A stretch of 64,000 nucleotides of DNA, taken from positions 15,145,118 to 15,209,117 of the forward strand of contig NC_087078.1 in NCBI RefSeq assembly GCF_026151205.1, in the 5' to 3' direction. The stretch comes from Bolinopsis microptera. Lineage: Eukaryota; Ctenophora; Tentaculata; Lobata; Bolinopsidae. Positions within the stretch are counted from its first letter, which is position 1. Each line of letters opens with the position of its first letter. The notes under the pieces were generated by a model. It was given only the letters and a program-made list of their open reading frames with translations, did not search any database and was not told the origin of the DNA. Shown here one piece after another: positions 32,578 to 43,810 of this stretch. A program made the translations under genes and the position numbers.

Positions 32578-32770
32578 TATAAACTATTATATTTATAATG
32601 TCCTAATTTTTTCGCCACCATGTCATATTTACACAAAACTTCTTTGGGAAGCGGGTGATGGCGGTGATTTGGAATCAGCGTATAAAATACATCGAGCGAC
32701 TGAGGTTATTTTCGTATATCAGTGCACAGGCCCTTTTTCAAATTTGTCTTTAAATTTGGGTTCGAGTGAA
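32578..32770. other. intergenic
   Basis: Nothing recognised. Confidence 0.3.
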
Positions 32771-32836
32771 CTATATAGTATGACTATTGACTATGTAGAA
32801 CTGGAAGTTCTACATAGTCATACTATTACTATATAG
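32771..32836. repeat. short imperfect palindrome
   Basis: CTATATAGTA and CTATGTAGAACT are repeated inverted around a 3-base centre near 32803. Confidence 0.6.
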
Positions 32837-32848
32837 GTCATTTTGAAT

Positions 32849-33169
32849 ATCTTACTATATATAAAGCGAGACGATATATATATATATTTATTTATCTGTG
32901 CCATTTTACTGACACCACGGCATCAACTTTAACGCGAATTTCCGCAAAAACCGTAAAAGATATACAACTGAAACTTTTTTGACTGGGTCAAATGCTTTAA
33001 TGGCCTCCAAATCAGCATGAAAAAATAAAAAATTGGCCAAGAAATAGGAGTTTTAGAGCCCAAAATTTGGTACCCCAAGTGGTGTCAAAAACGCTAATTA
33101 AATAGGTAATAATTATTTTAGTCTCTTGAGTCTTGACACCATTTTAGGGTAGACGGGTTCCTGCTAGTA
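32849..33169 (+). repeat. dispersed repeat, copy 1
   Basis: About 320 bp, matched in reverse orientation at 59941-60356. Shared blocks include CCATTTTACTGACACCACGG, TTTTTTGACTGGGTCAAATG, CCAAGAAATAGGAGTTTTAG and TCTTGACACCATTTTAGGGT. No coding capacity and no clear terminal repeats. Confidence 0.8.
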
Positions 33170-33821
33170 ATTATAAAGTACATAGGAGTCATCTCTAACA
33201 AAAACTAGTCTGTAGAAAATGTTAAAATATCTTTTGTGTGGTCCTGTTGATTGTTGAATGTTGATGGGCCAACCTTTTTTCTCATCAATTGTGCTATCAA
33301 TGTGAATGAGCTTAGAGTTAGTATTCAAGTAGGGAATTGTTTCCTGGTTTCTTTCTCCACTTTGAATCGCAGTCTGTAAACATTTTTAATTATTTGGAGT
33401 TGCATCACCCACCCGGTACGTGTAATTATAAGTAGTTCAAGTAAGATAAGAGTAGTGTCCAGATTATATAAGCGGGGAATTATTCTGCAGCCTATTTCTC
33501 GACCATGCAGAGTATAAGTATTATCTTCAGCCTGAAGTATTGATATCAGTTATTGACCTTTTTATGTGCATATTGCATCCCTACACATTTTTCCGACCAT
33601 TTTTTCACTCTGAAGATAAAATTAAATTGGCGTTGATATTTTTGGGCCAAACTCTAAAGAGGAACTGCGAACCCTGATGCGGGACAAGGATTTATGGAGG
33701 GGGTATCTGGCGTAGATCGGACTTAGTTCCGACACAGAAGTAGTAGTAGTAGTGATATTGAATCTAGAGCTCTAAGAGCCTAATACTGGCCACTAGTAAT
33801 ACACTCTAGTCTGGGGGAGCG
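33170..33821. other. intergenic
   Basis: No gene seen. The right part (from about 33733) may belong to the palindromic element that follows. Confidence 0.3.
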
Positions 33822-34033
33822 GTTGAGTAATCAATGGTTACCCAGTTTGTACAGGGAAGACATGCAGTACCAAAGAATAGAATTGTATCGAGGTCATAGA
33901 AAAACACATGAGCATTGCTCATGAGTCACAAGTTAAGCATTGCTCATGTGCTTTTCTATGACCTCGATACAATTCTATTCTTTGATACTGCATGTCTTCC
34001 CTGTACAAACTGGGTTACCATTGATTACTCAAC
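33822..34033. mobile_element. palindromic element (hairpin-forming)
   Basis: GTTGAGTAATCAATGG through ATTGTATCGAGGTCATAG is repeated inverted with few changes, around a centre near 33927 that itself contains two copies of GCATTGCTCATG. Weaker symmetry, including AGTAGTAGTAGTAG against CTACTACTACTA, extends to about 33733-34140. Probably a foldback MITE. Confidence 0.7.
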
Positions 34034-34140
34034 ACCCACCTGCTGGTGAAAATAATTTGTATGGATATGTGATTCATCCATCATATATGAATACGACCTA
34101 CTGTACACAGACTCTACTACTACTACTAGTACTGCGTACT

Positions 34141-34752
34141 GTTCCCCCTTTATAACTCGCCCATGTAGTTGGACAACGCGGTTTATTTGGGCAGAATTTT
34201 CATGTTTCATCCGATTTTATTTGGAGTGAAATAGCCGCGTTATATTTATACTTATAAAGGAAGAAATAAGAATATTATCATAATTTGTGATATGTTAGAA
34301 CATTTAGGATGTTTCACTATAGTTTTTGTTGTTTTTCACCTCAAAGCTACAATAATTTAGCAAATCACAAACATTTTAATAATACCTTACGGGACACCGG
34401 GACATGGACAATATATTTTAAAAATTTAGAAGAAATGTACAAACAAATCATTTCTTGATTCACAAGATCAGACTTTTCATTTGTAAGATAAAAATGTCCT
34501 TGATAAGGATTACAACCTTAATCCCATAGTGCACATATCTCAAAATATCTTCTAGAAAGCTGTCTAATAAATATGACCGAACCTTCAAAACGCGTATAAC
34601 CCCGTATGAATTGCGGTGGTGGAGCTTCACATATTACAGAACTTTGACAGGTTCTACTTATAATGAAGACTATTTGGGCGTGTCAGATAGTCCACCACGT
34701 GTCAAGTGTCGAATAGTTCGTTGTCAGCAGTCAGCACGTCACATGGTTTCTT
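34141..34752. other. intergenic
   Basis: No gene or repeat recognised. Confidence 0.3.
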
Positions 34753-37700
34753 ATTAATATTGTAATCGCCTGGAACTTGGTATGTGTTAGCTGCAAACCG
34801 TCAAGTATATCATGACTGCTTCGTGATCTCTCTAGAGTTCCACTTTTTGAATTTATTAATCTAGCTTCACAGGAGCTTCTGCATTATTCTTAATCTCATC
34901 ATGTAAGTGCAAGAATTTTTGTTATTATTTTATCTTGATTATATGAGTATTACGTCATGGTTATCAATGATGCAGAAATAAACTTATTTGTAAAGATCGT
35001 ATATGATCGGTTCTGGAATTGGATAAATCAAGATTCTAACAATCTAAATTCTCCACAAGCGAAAACTGTTTATTTACATAATCTATCAAAATCTACAACT
35101 ACAAGTACACGATGTCATACAAGGGTTGTATAGATTGAATGATTAATAATCATTTAACCTATATAATATAACCATATTATGCATTAAGATAATACCTTCT
35201 TAGTTGATTGGTATATGATATCTCGTGTACTGACACTGCAACAATGTCCGTTGACCGTTCTTGTGGATTATAATTGATTTCCTGACGGAACATCTCTCCT
35301 AAGTAATTAAACAATATACATTTTGAATAACATTAACAGGATCTATTTGTTACTAGTCCGTAGAACAGATGTTATGAACAATGTAACATGTCAAATTGTC
35401 AAGTTCCAACCCGACACCCGTCATAATGACATGTGATAGATATCATTTACAATTTATAAGATCAGTCCAGTTTGTCTCAACTGCTCAATGCTCAAATTCA
35501 CATAAATGTAATGTGTTTTCACTTTTTTACGTTTAAATTCCTTGGTTACAGTTTATGAATATCGTTACTTCCTAATGCATGGTGTGTTCCATCGTTATTT
35601 TACTGTCATAGGACTGCAGTTGTATTCATTCTTTTGCTTTAGTCTTTCAAATTACTGTTCAAGTTTCTCTTTATCGATAAATTAAGCTTTTATAGCTTAA
35701 GATTAGCTGTTGATCCTCAAGCAATCTTAACTCAAACTAGCAAAACCAAAATCCACACTTAAAATGTTTGTTAACTCCACTCTTAAATTTAATTAAACCA
35801 CCCGGATCAATATGATAACCTACCTAATTATATTATCTACAGTATTTTAAACAATTTTGGCCATACCGAAGATTTTTTTAACCAGGGTCCCTTTGAGTCT
35901 GCGTACGCCTTACATGTAACACAAAAGTAATAAAGTATACTGATTCATTATGACTATGTTGCTTGAACATTGTAGAAGTAACAGCAAGCACTGACGTAGT
36001 ACTGTTGACCTTATGGCTTATATACATTAATAATGGTGTGATAATTATTTCATTACGTGAAAAAGGTGCACTCATGACTCAATCAACAAAGTAAAATAAA
36101 TTATCGAATTTTCTAATTCTAACCTGCCCATGCAAGATCGTTCATCATCAACCGTTTTGGTTAATTCTGTCGAATGATTTGTAATTAAAAACTGCATGAC
36201 TGGTGATTCAGAGAGCTCAACGTACGACAAAAAGTCAAATTTGCCGATAAAGTCAATATACTAATTTACAAAAGGCAATTTAAGTAGTATTTAATAGTAA
36301 GTATTTAATTTATTAATATTGTAATCCTTCATGGGACGTGTTAGCTACAAACAGTCACGCGTATATTAGTACTTCGTGACCTCCCTAGAGTTCTACTTTT
36401 TAAATTTAGCTGCACAGGTGCTTCTGCATCATTTTCTCTTTATTATCTTGATATTCTTTATAATTATCAAATTTAATGATGCAGAAATAAAATTATTTTT
36501 AATAGTCTCATATGATCGGTTTTGGAATTGGATAAGTCATAAATTAACATATTAAACAACTGCTAACAATCTAAATTCTTCACAAACGAAAACTGTTTAT
36601 TATAAACTATTGACATTTATTATAAGTACAAAGTACACGATGCCAAACAAGGGTTGTATAGATTAAGTAATTATGCATTATTACGATCATGGCTTCTTAA
36701 AATTGGTAAATGATGCGATGACTTGTGTAACTGTAAGCCTGTCCGTTGACTGTTCCTGTGGATTGTAATTGATTTCCTGTTGGAATACTTCTCCTAAGTA
36801 ATTATACATTTGAATAACATTATGATTAACAGGATTTATTTGTCACTAGTCCGTTGTCAAGTTAAGTTTAGAACAGATTTAGTTGTTATGAACATGCCAA
36901 GTGCCAATCCGTCCAGTAAAACCGTGATTTGCTGCGGCCGAGTTTTGGGGAAAGAAAATCCGCTTTCAATCGGGGTATTGGCTGTTCACATATGTATTCA
37001 TGCTAAGCCCCGAGGAATTAATGGCCAGGGTTAATCAGGGTTTTGCTGGATCTAGTGTTTATCTCAATGTACCTGAGTGTAACCAGATATGGAATAAATC
37101 GGAATCATATTCATAATAACATGTGACAGATATCATGCATTGAGATCAGCCCAATTTGTTTCATCTACTCAGTGCTCAAATTAACAATGTAATGTGTTCT
37201 CACTTTTTACGTTTACATTTTTTGACTATATTTCGTTATCTTCAAGTCATAGGAATTTTGTAGTATTCATTCTTTTACATTTTTAATAATTTTAATGGCT
37301 GTTCAAGTTTCTATTGAATTTGATCGATACAATTAAAGGTAAGATTAGCCACTGATCCTTGAGCAACCTTGACTGACAAAATCGAAATCTGAAAAAGTAT
37401 GTTAACTCCATTTTTAAAGTTAAGCCACCCGGATCAATATGATAACCGATCTAATTATATTATCTACAGTATTTTAAACAATTTTGGCCGTACCAAATAT
37501 TTTTTAAAGGCGGGGTTCCCTCTGAGTCTAAGTACGCCTTACATGTGACACAAAAGTATACTGATTCATTTTGTTGCTAGAACAAGTATAATCAGGTACC
37601 GTTAACCGTATATGTATTAATAATTGTGTAATAAGTATATCATTGTTTTAAGTTTAATAGGTGCACTCGATCAAAAGAGTAAAATAAATAATCGCATTAT

Positions 37701-37885
37701 CTAAGCTGCTCATGGCATGCATGATCGTTTATCAACTTATCAACAACGGCTCTGGTTCATTCTGTCGAATGGTTTGTAATTAAAATCTGGTGATTCAAAG
37801 AGCTCAGCATGCAACACAAAGCCATATTCGTAGATAAAACCGATATCATAATTTATAAAAGGCAATTTAATAAGTAGTAGTACGT
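34753..37885 (+). repeat. diverged tandem duplication, unit about 1.55 kb
   Basis: Unit 1 (34753-36296) and unit 2 (about 36310-37885) are colinear over their whole length with many small gaps, about 80 percent alike by eye. Shared blocks include TATGATCGGTT-TGGAATTGGAT, AATCTAAATTCT-CACAA, CAAGGGTTGTATAGATT, GTAATTGATTTCCTG and CACCCGGATCAATATGATAACC. No open frame is kept in both units. Whether this is an old transposon, a non-coding gene or duplicated regulatory DNA is not clear. Confidence 0.85.
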
Positions 37886-38243
37886 GATGGTACTGAATAT
37901 GAAATCCTTGCAACCAGCGCACGAAATATGGCATCATACTGATAATACGCTGCAGTGAATTATCTTTTCTCTTTTGTTCAATCTTCCGGTTTGAGCATCA
38001 GCTGGCTGCAGGATATATATATTCTTTTCTTGGCTCCAACGTAGCGGGTCCCTAAACTTTAAGTCTGATACCTAGTCTGATATTAAATGACAGTACCAAT
38101 TCAACTTCCACTTCACACTTCCATTCCATGTCGGAATTGGGGCTGATCTAATCGTTTCGCTGCAAGTGTAATTTGCGTTTTATTTTAATTTGCCGTCTGC
38201 TGAGAAGAGTGGTATCTTGGAGAGAAAGTTAGGGTGTCCTGGT
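37886..38243. other. intergenic
   Basis: Contains a TATA-like GGATATATATATTC near 38012; otherwise nothing recognised. It could serve the candidate exons that follow. Confidence 0.3.
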
Positions 38244-38584
38244 CATGGACTGCTTAGTTGGACTGAAGGAAGCGTCAACTGCAGCCACTACAACTTATAC
38301 CATAACTAATGTTAACAGCATGTGAGTGGAAATTTCAATACTATTTTTATACTTTTAAGGTATGAACGGAAGCAACTAAAAAACCACGTATTTAATTACA
38401 CGTAAATATTTGTGGTAGAATCACGTTGTAGATATTGGTCATTGGATCGAATTGTTTGTCATCAAATGAATGACTGTCTGCAGTATCCTACTGGGTCTTG
38501 GAACGCCTGCATCCTTTCCTTGATGAGAACCACTATGCCATGGCTGATCATGTCAGTGATCACTGCATCAGGTATAAAAGCTGA
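38244..38584 (+). CDS. candidate exons of an unknown gene
   Basis: Two short blocks look exon-like. 38244-38323 starts with ATG (MDCLVGLKEASTAATTTYTI...) and runs to a GTGAGT donor. A second block at about 38482-38572 follows a CTGCAG acceptor and reads YWVLERLHPFLDENHYAMAD, then HVSDHCIR up to a GTATAA donor. The second peptide has a natural composition, but I do not recognise it. Phase between the two blocks was not confirmed. It may equally be a decayed gene. Confidence 0.25.
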
Positions 38585-39823
38585 TGTAACTACTGATACT
38601 CTTCGCACCTATATCTACATTGCTCCTCACTGAGTCACCCCTACATGACTTCATCAGGAATCAAGACAAACAAGATTGAGACCTTTCTCCCCTGGGAATT
38701 GACCTACACGGTGGACTGGAGACGACACTTTTTTAAAACGGAGCTTTGCTAATGCTAATAGTAATAGAATTTGATAGCTAACTCTGAGACCATTTGATAT
38801 GTCTTGTGCATTTAGTGCAATTACGAGAAATCCCGATCAATTTATAATCGATATCGGGATCTTTGCATCCCCTTCCCGATGATATATTTTATACAGAAAT
38901 TTGGTGCAATAAGAGAATAAGGTAACATGTATCTTTAAATGAAGCTTAATTGGTGGTATACAACTTTTGGAACTTACGTACAAGTTGACACTTGACAATG
39001 ACCTACACTTGCAGTCTTGGCAGTTGGCAGCGGCGACTATTTACAAAACTGCACTAGTTCCCCAAAACCCTTATAAAATAAACATGAGGTCCCCAGATAA
39101 ACAGTTGTTAGACAGCTTGAGCTAGTTCAATACTAATAGGACTAGGAGGAGTTGTCGAACTTATGTGCGTGCATTAAATTCGAACTATATATTGTAATTT
39201 TATAATTATATATTTATTTTTATAATATTTATTTTTATAATATTTATTTTTATATATTTATTTTTATAAATTACTTCATTTAATACGTGTGAAAACATAG
39301 ATTGCCGCCAATTGTGTCTCATCGTGCACAATGCGAATGGGTCACTAGAAGCGGAAGTCGATGCAGGTGAAACAAATGGCCAGTAAAATGTTTGTTTGTT
39401 AGTCGTGTAATTTTACTCCGGGCGGCGCTCAGCCTGTCATTCCGCCGAATCTCTTTACTAATACTATGTTATGTTTATTAACATAATAGCCTGGGGTCCG
39501 CAGGTAAGTCGTGTTTTTGTTTGTGTCCTGAACGATGTCACGTTGGTTATAATAAGATATAAATCTATAGCTTTAGATAAATATTTTGGTTCCTTAATCA
39601 GCTCTCTCAGTTTCTCCTTCATGGTCTGGTTCAAGGAGCGTTTGGGACTGATCACGAAACTAGACTTCAGCTCTCTAGAGTTAATGTGTCTAATAGTTAA
39701 TTAGTTAATGTGTTTCAGTCTAATAGTTCTAGTTTTGGACAAGATGTGGACCAAAACTTTTGAAGTGGAAAAATGCACTTTTGTCACGAAATTGTAAACT
39801 TGGATATCAACATCAATCGTCAC
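38585..39823. other. intergenic
   Basis: No gene seen. 39200-39268 is a short AT-rich tandem repeat of a TATAATATTTATTTTT-like unit. Confidence 0.35.
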
Positions 39824-39826
39824 AAT

Positions 39827-42684
39827 TACTCCAGTAGCAGGGAGGGGTTGAGTGTGCACTTCGATGTATAGAGTTTTTTTGCTACTGAATCGGGTTAAAT
39901 AGGTCATTGGTAACTCAAATCACCGAGGGGCACATTTTGTATCGCTAGTCCCAGTCCTACAGGGCGAAATTTCTAAATTGCCCTCAGGCGCAAATTTGGG
40001 ATTTTTATATCTCGGCTTCTAAAAGACGTAGAGACTTTAATATTGGCTTAAAATAACTGCAATAGCCTTATTTATATACAAGTTATGAAGCAATATAAGG
40101 TCTCAAGTGCCTAGTTTTAAAGATATTCACGAAAAACCGTTTTTTGCTCATCGCAGCCTGAATTACCAGATTATTTTTATATCTCGAGCTAGAAAGGTCG
40201 TAGAAACTTCTCTCATATTGAAAAATATTCGCAATGAGCACATTTATATAAGACTTATGAATCATTATATGCTCTAAAATGCTTGTTTGTAGAGGTATTA
40301 GCAAAAATCGGTCATTTTGGCAACACTGATACAAATTTGGTAATTCATTTTGTCTTTTTGTTGCAAATATTCAGGTTGCAATTTTCAGGATGCGGTTTGT
40401 GGCTATCGAAAGGGCTTTATGTGCTATTGCATGGTTTTGATACAATCCTTCAGCACCTGACATAGGCAACAGGGGTCACAAACCCTGAAATGTCAAGAAC
40501 TGGGCAGTGGCCGAGATAAATATTTGATAATTACTTGGACTCTTGACTCACATACATCTTTTCAACGGTTAGTTAGACATCTTAAACCAGTTTTGAACGT
40601 TGAGTAAAACTTCTGATCTATTTGTAGCTCAGGTGATGTGCCCCAGAACCTCACGCCTGAGTGACAGTGGGCCTTATCGATCATGAGCCGCAACTCACAA
40701 TGACTTTGGGCCTCAGAGACAAGGGCATTTGTACTCTTGGCTTAAATTGCCTCTTTGTTAGTATCATCAATCAGGTTTCTAACTTCTATATCATCTGCCT
40801 GTCCAGTGTCCATCCGTCTCTTTGAGATTCATTATTACTTCAAGTTCAGCCATTTCGCTTCTGTTCAGCTGTAGGCGTAATGAGGGACTTCAGTCCAGCA
40901 ATAAAGTCAAATATCTCTAGATTTAGCAATATCTGGTTTCGCTACTTTTAAGGTAATTGTGTTCAGCAAGCAAGTTTGTAAGTTTTCAGTCGTACTGCCC
41001 CAAAGTATTGGCCCCCAGAGCACCAGTAATGCTGGAGCACTGGTAATGCACATGGTAATTATGCTGATTTTTTGCTTAACATAGCTCATTTTTAAGTTCC
41101 TTTTTCAGCTCCTTTATCTCTAAATATAATCTTATCGAATGTCCACCAACCTCGTGCCCCAATTATTGTCAGCCCCAGGACCTCTGGCACCTGCAACTTT
41201 GGGTCCCAGAACGTGAAGAACTTCGGGCCCAACGATACCTGTCCCTCAGTGACTCTGTGCCCCACATAATTCTAATTTATGACTCAACGTAAATTGTAAA
41301 TGCTGAGATGGACATTCGATAACCTGTAGAGCCCAGGTTCAAGATTATACTTAGAGATAAAGGAGGTGAATCTGTTTTTATGCCAGTATGATAGGGAAGA
41401 CTGCTAAAAAAGGAACTTAAAAATGAGCTATGTTAAGCAAAAAATCAGCATAATTACCATGTGCATTACCAGTGCTCCAGCATTACTGGTGCTCTGGGGG
41501 CCAATACTTTGGGGCAGTACGACTGAAAACTTACAAACTTGCTTGCTGAACACAATTACCTTAAAAGTAGCGAAACCAGATATTGCTAAATCTAGAGATA
41601 TTTGACTTTATTGCTGGACTGAAGTCCCTCATTACGCCTACAGCTGAACAGAAGCGAAATGGCTGAACTTGAAGTAATAATGAATCTCAAAGAGACGGAT
41701 GGACACTGGACAGGCAGATGATATAGAAGTTAGAAACCTGATTGATGATACTAACAAAGAGGCAATTTAAGCCAAGAGTACAAATGCCCTTGTCTCTGAG
41801 GCCCAAAGTCATTGTGAGTTGCGGCTCATGATCGATAAGGCCCACTGTCACTCAGGCGTGAGGTTCTGGGGCACATCACCTGAGCTACAAATGGATCAGA
41901 AGTTTTACTCAACGTTCAAAACTGGTTTAAGATGTCTAACTAACCGTTGAAAAGATGTATGTGAGTCAAGAGTCCAAGTAATTATCAAATATTTATCTCG
42001 GCCACTGCCCAGTTCTTGACATTTCAGGGTTTGTGACCCCTGTTGCCTATGTCAGGTGCTGAAGGATTGTATCAAAACCATGCAATAGCACATAAAGCCC
42101 TTTCGATAGCCACAAACCGCATCCTGAAAATTGCAACCTGAATATTTGCAACAAAAAGACAAAATGAATTACCAAATTTGTATTAGTGTTGCCAAAATGA
42201 CCGATTTTTGCTAATATCTCTACAAACAAGCATTTTAGAGCATATAATGATTCATAAGTCTTATATAAATGTGCTCATTGCGAATATTTTTCAATATGAG
42301 AGAAGTTTCTACGACCTTTCTAGCTCGAGATATAAAAATAATCTGGTAATTCAGGCTGCGATGAGCAAAAAACGGTTTTTCGTGAATATCTTTAAAACTA
42401 GGCACTTGAGACCTTATATTGCTTCATAACTTGTATATAAATAAGGCTATTGCAGTTATTTTAAGCCAATATTCAAGTCTCTACGTCTTTTAGAAGCCGA
42501 GATACAAAAATCCCAAATTTGCGCCTGAGGGCAATTTAGAAATTTCGCCCTGTAGGACTGGGACTAGCGATACAAAATGTGCCCCTCGGTGATTTGAGTT
42601 ACCAATGACCTATTTAACCCGATTCAGTAGCAAAAAAATCTATAAATCGAAGTGCACACTCAACCCCTCCCTGCTACTGGAGTA
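39827..42684. mobile_element. 2.86-kb palindromic (foldback) transposon
   Basis: Left arm 39827 to about 41106 is repeated inverted at about 41406-42684 with only a handful of differences. The ends read TACTCCAGTAGCAGG and its complement, flanked by a 3-bp repeat AAT (39824-39826, 42685-42687). The 300-bp centre contains a further short inverted pair (near 41109-41140 and 41286-41368). Open frames in one arm recur identically in the other on the opposite strand and are by-products of the symmetry. The TA-initial ends and 3-bp duplication recall the Academ element at 8791 and the foldback at 2977. Confidence 0.87.
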
Positions 42685-42687
42685 AAT

Positions 42688-43273
42688 TTGGTAAAACTAA
42701 AATTAGAAACATGCAAATTGTATATAGTTTCAATCAATTACAAGTTTAAAATATCTTTATATCGCGCCCCGAGTAAACAGTTGCAACTACAAGCCGAAAT
42801 TAAATAAATAAATTTGAAAATGTCTAAGCAGTAGTTTCAATTTCTTTTTAAATTATTCATTTCCAATTCAAAACAAAATTTGTAAAATAAGCAAAAACAA
42901 TTTCGTTTCAAAAACCATTTCTTATTTTAATTTAAATTTGTAATTAACGGTTCTCGGTCGATGGAATTCTTGATCGATGGTCATAGCTTTGGATAAATCT
43001 TGTTCTGGCCTCTATCGCAGATTTTGGACGTGACGTGCCGTGGCAATATTGAAAATATGCAGCTCTGCAGGCTGCAGCATCTCAATAAACATATGTTTTC
43101 GGTATCTGACGAAGTCTAGTACGCTTTAGTATAAGTAGTAATAGTAATTATTGACGTCCAGCGTATCGGTACAATGCATATCCAGTATCCACGTCTGAAT
43201 ATCAAAATGTACTGACGTTGTAACTACCCCGAACCGCTACAATATGTCTAATTCTCGCTCCTGACTTACTGAC
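42688..43273. other. intergenic or LINE 3' UTR
   Basis: AT-rich. The part nearest 43273 could be the 3' UTR of the minus-strand LINE fragment. Nothing else recognised. Confidence 0.3.
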
Positions 43274-43810
43274 TTAAGTCGGCTTCTTGGTCCGAGCAAC
43301 TACAATTCCTCGCCACACGTCGCAGTCAAGCATAACAGATCTTATCTCTTCAACACAGGAAATGCTGGTGTCCTTCTTTAGCATGTCCAGAAACGTAAGG
43401 TGGGGCCTCCCCGGTCTCCTGTATCCATGCTGAGGGTCCCAGAACAGAAGTTGGTTTGCCAGAAGGTCGTCATGCCTGGCTACATGTCCAGCCAGTCTCA
43501 TTCTTCTGGAGGCTATCATCGCTGATGGCTTGGGGATGTTGCCGTATAAATCACTGTTGTTGATGATTTGTGGCCAACGTATGTTCAAGGCCATCCGGAG
43601 CATTCTAGTGTAGCATCCATTGATCCGCTTAGTCATGGATTGGCTTATCGTCCAAGCTTCAGAGCCGTACAGGAGTACGGGCTCAACCGTTGCTCGAAAG
43701 ACACAGATCTTTAAGTCCCTGCGCATTCCAGACTTCCAGGTTGTCTTTAACTGATGACAGGCCCCCCATGCCTTTGATTTCCTAACATCAAAGTCCTTCT
43801 CCGCACTCAT
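43274..43810 (-). mobile_element. 5'-truncated LINE fragment, RT C-terminus
   Basis: 178 open codons on the minus strand with the C-terminal signature of RTE-like and related reverse transcriptases: VEPVLLYGSEAWTISQSM, NGCYTRMLRMALNIRW, RRMRLAGHVARHDD and YRRPGRPHLTFLDMLKKD. The polymerase and endonuclease domains are missing, so it is non-functional. The frame is intact where present, which suggests fairly recent insertion. Confidence 0.82.

Noticed and set aside
40083-42429. Open frames occurring twice in mirror image (MFVEVLAKIGHF..., MSYVKQKISIIT...)
   Set aside because: Each is duplicated by the palindrome arms; no homology and no codon pattern.
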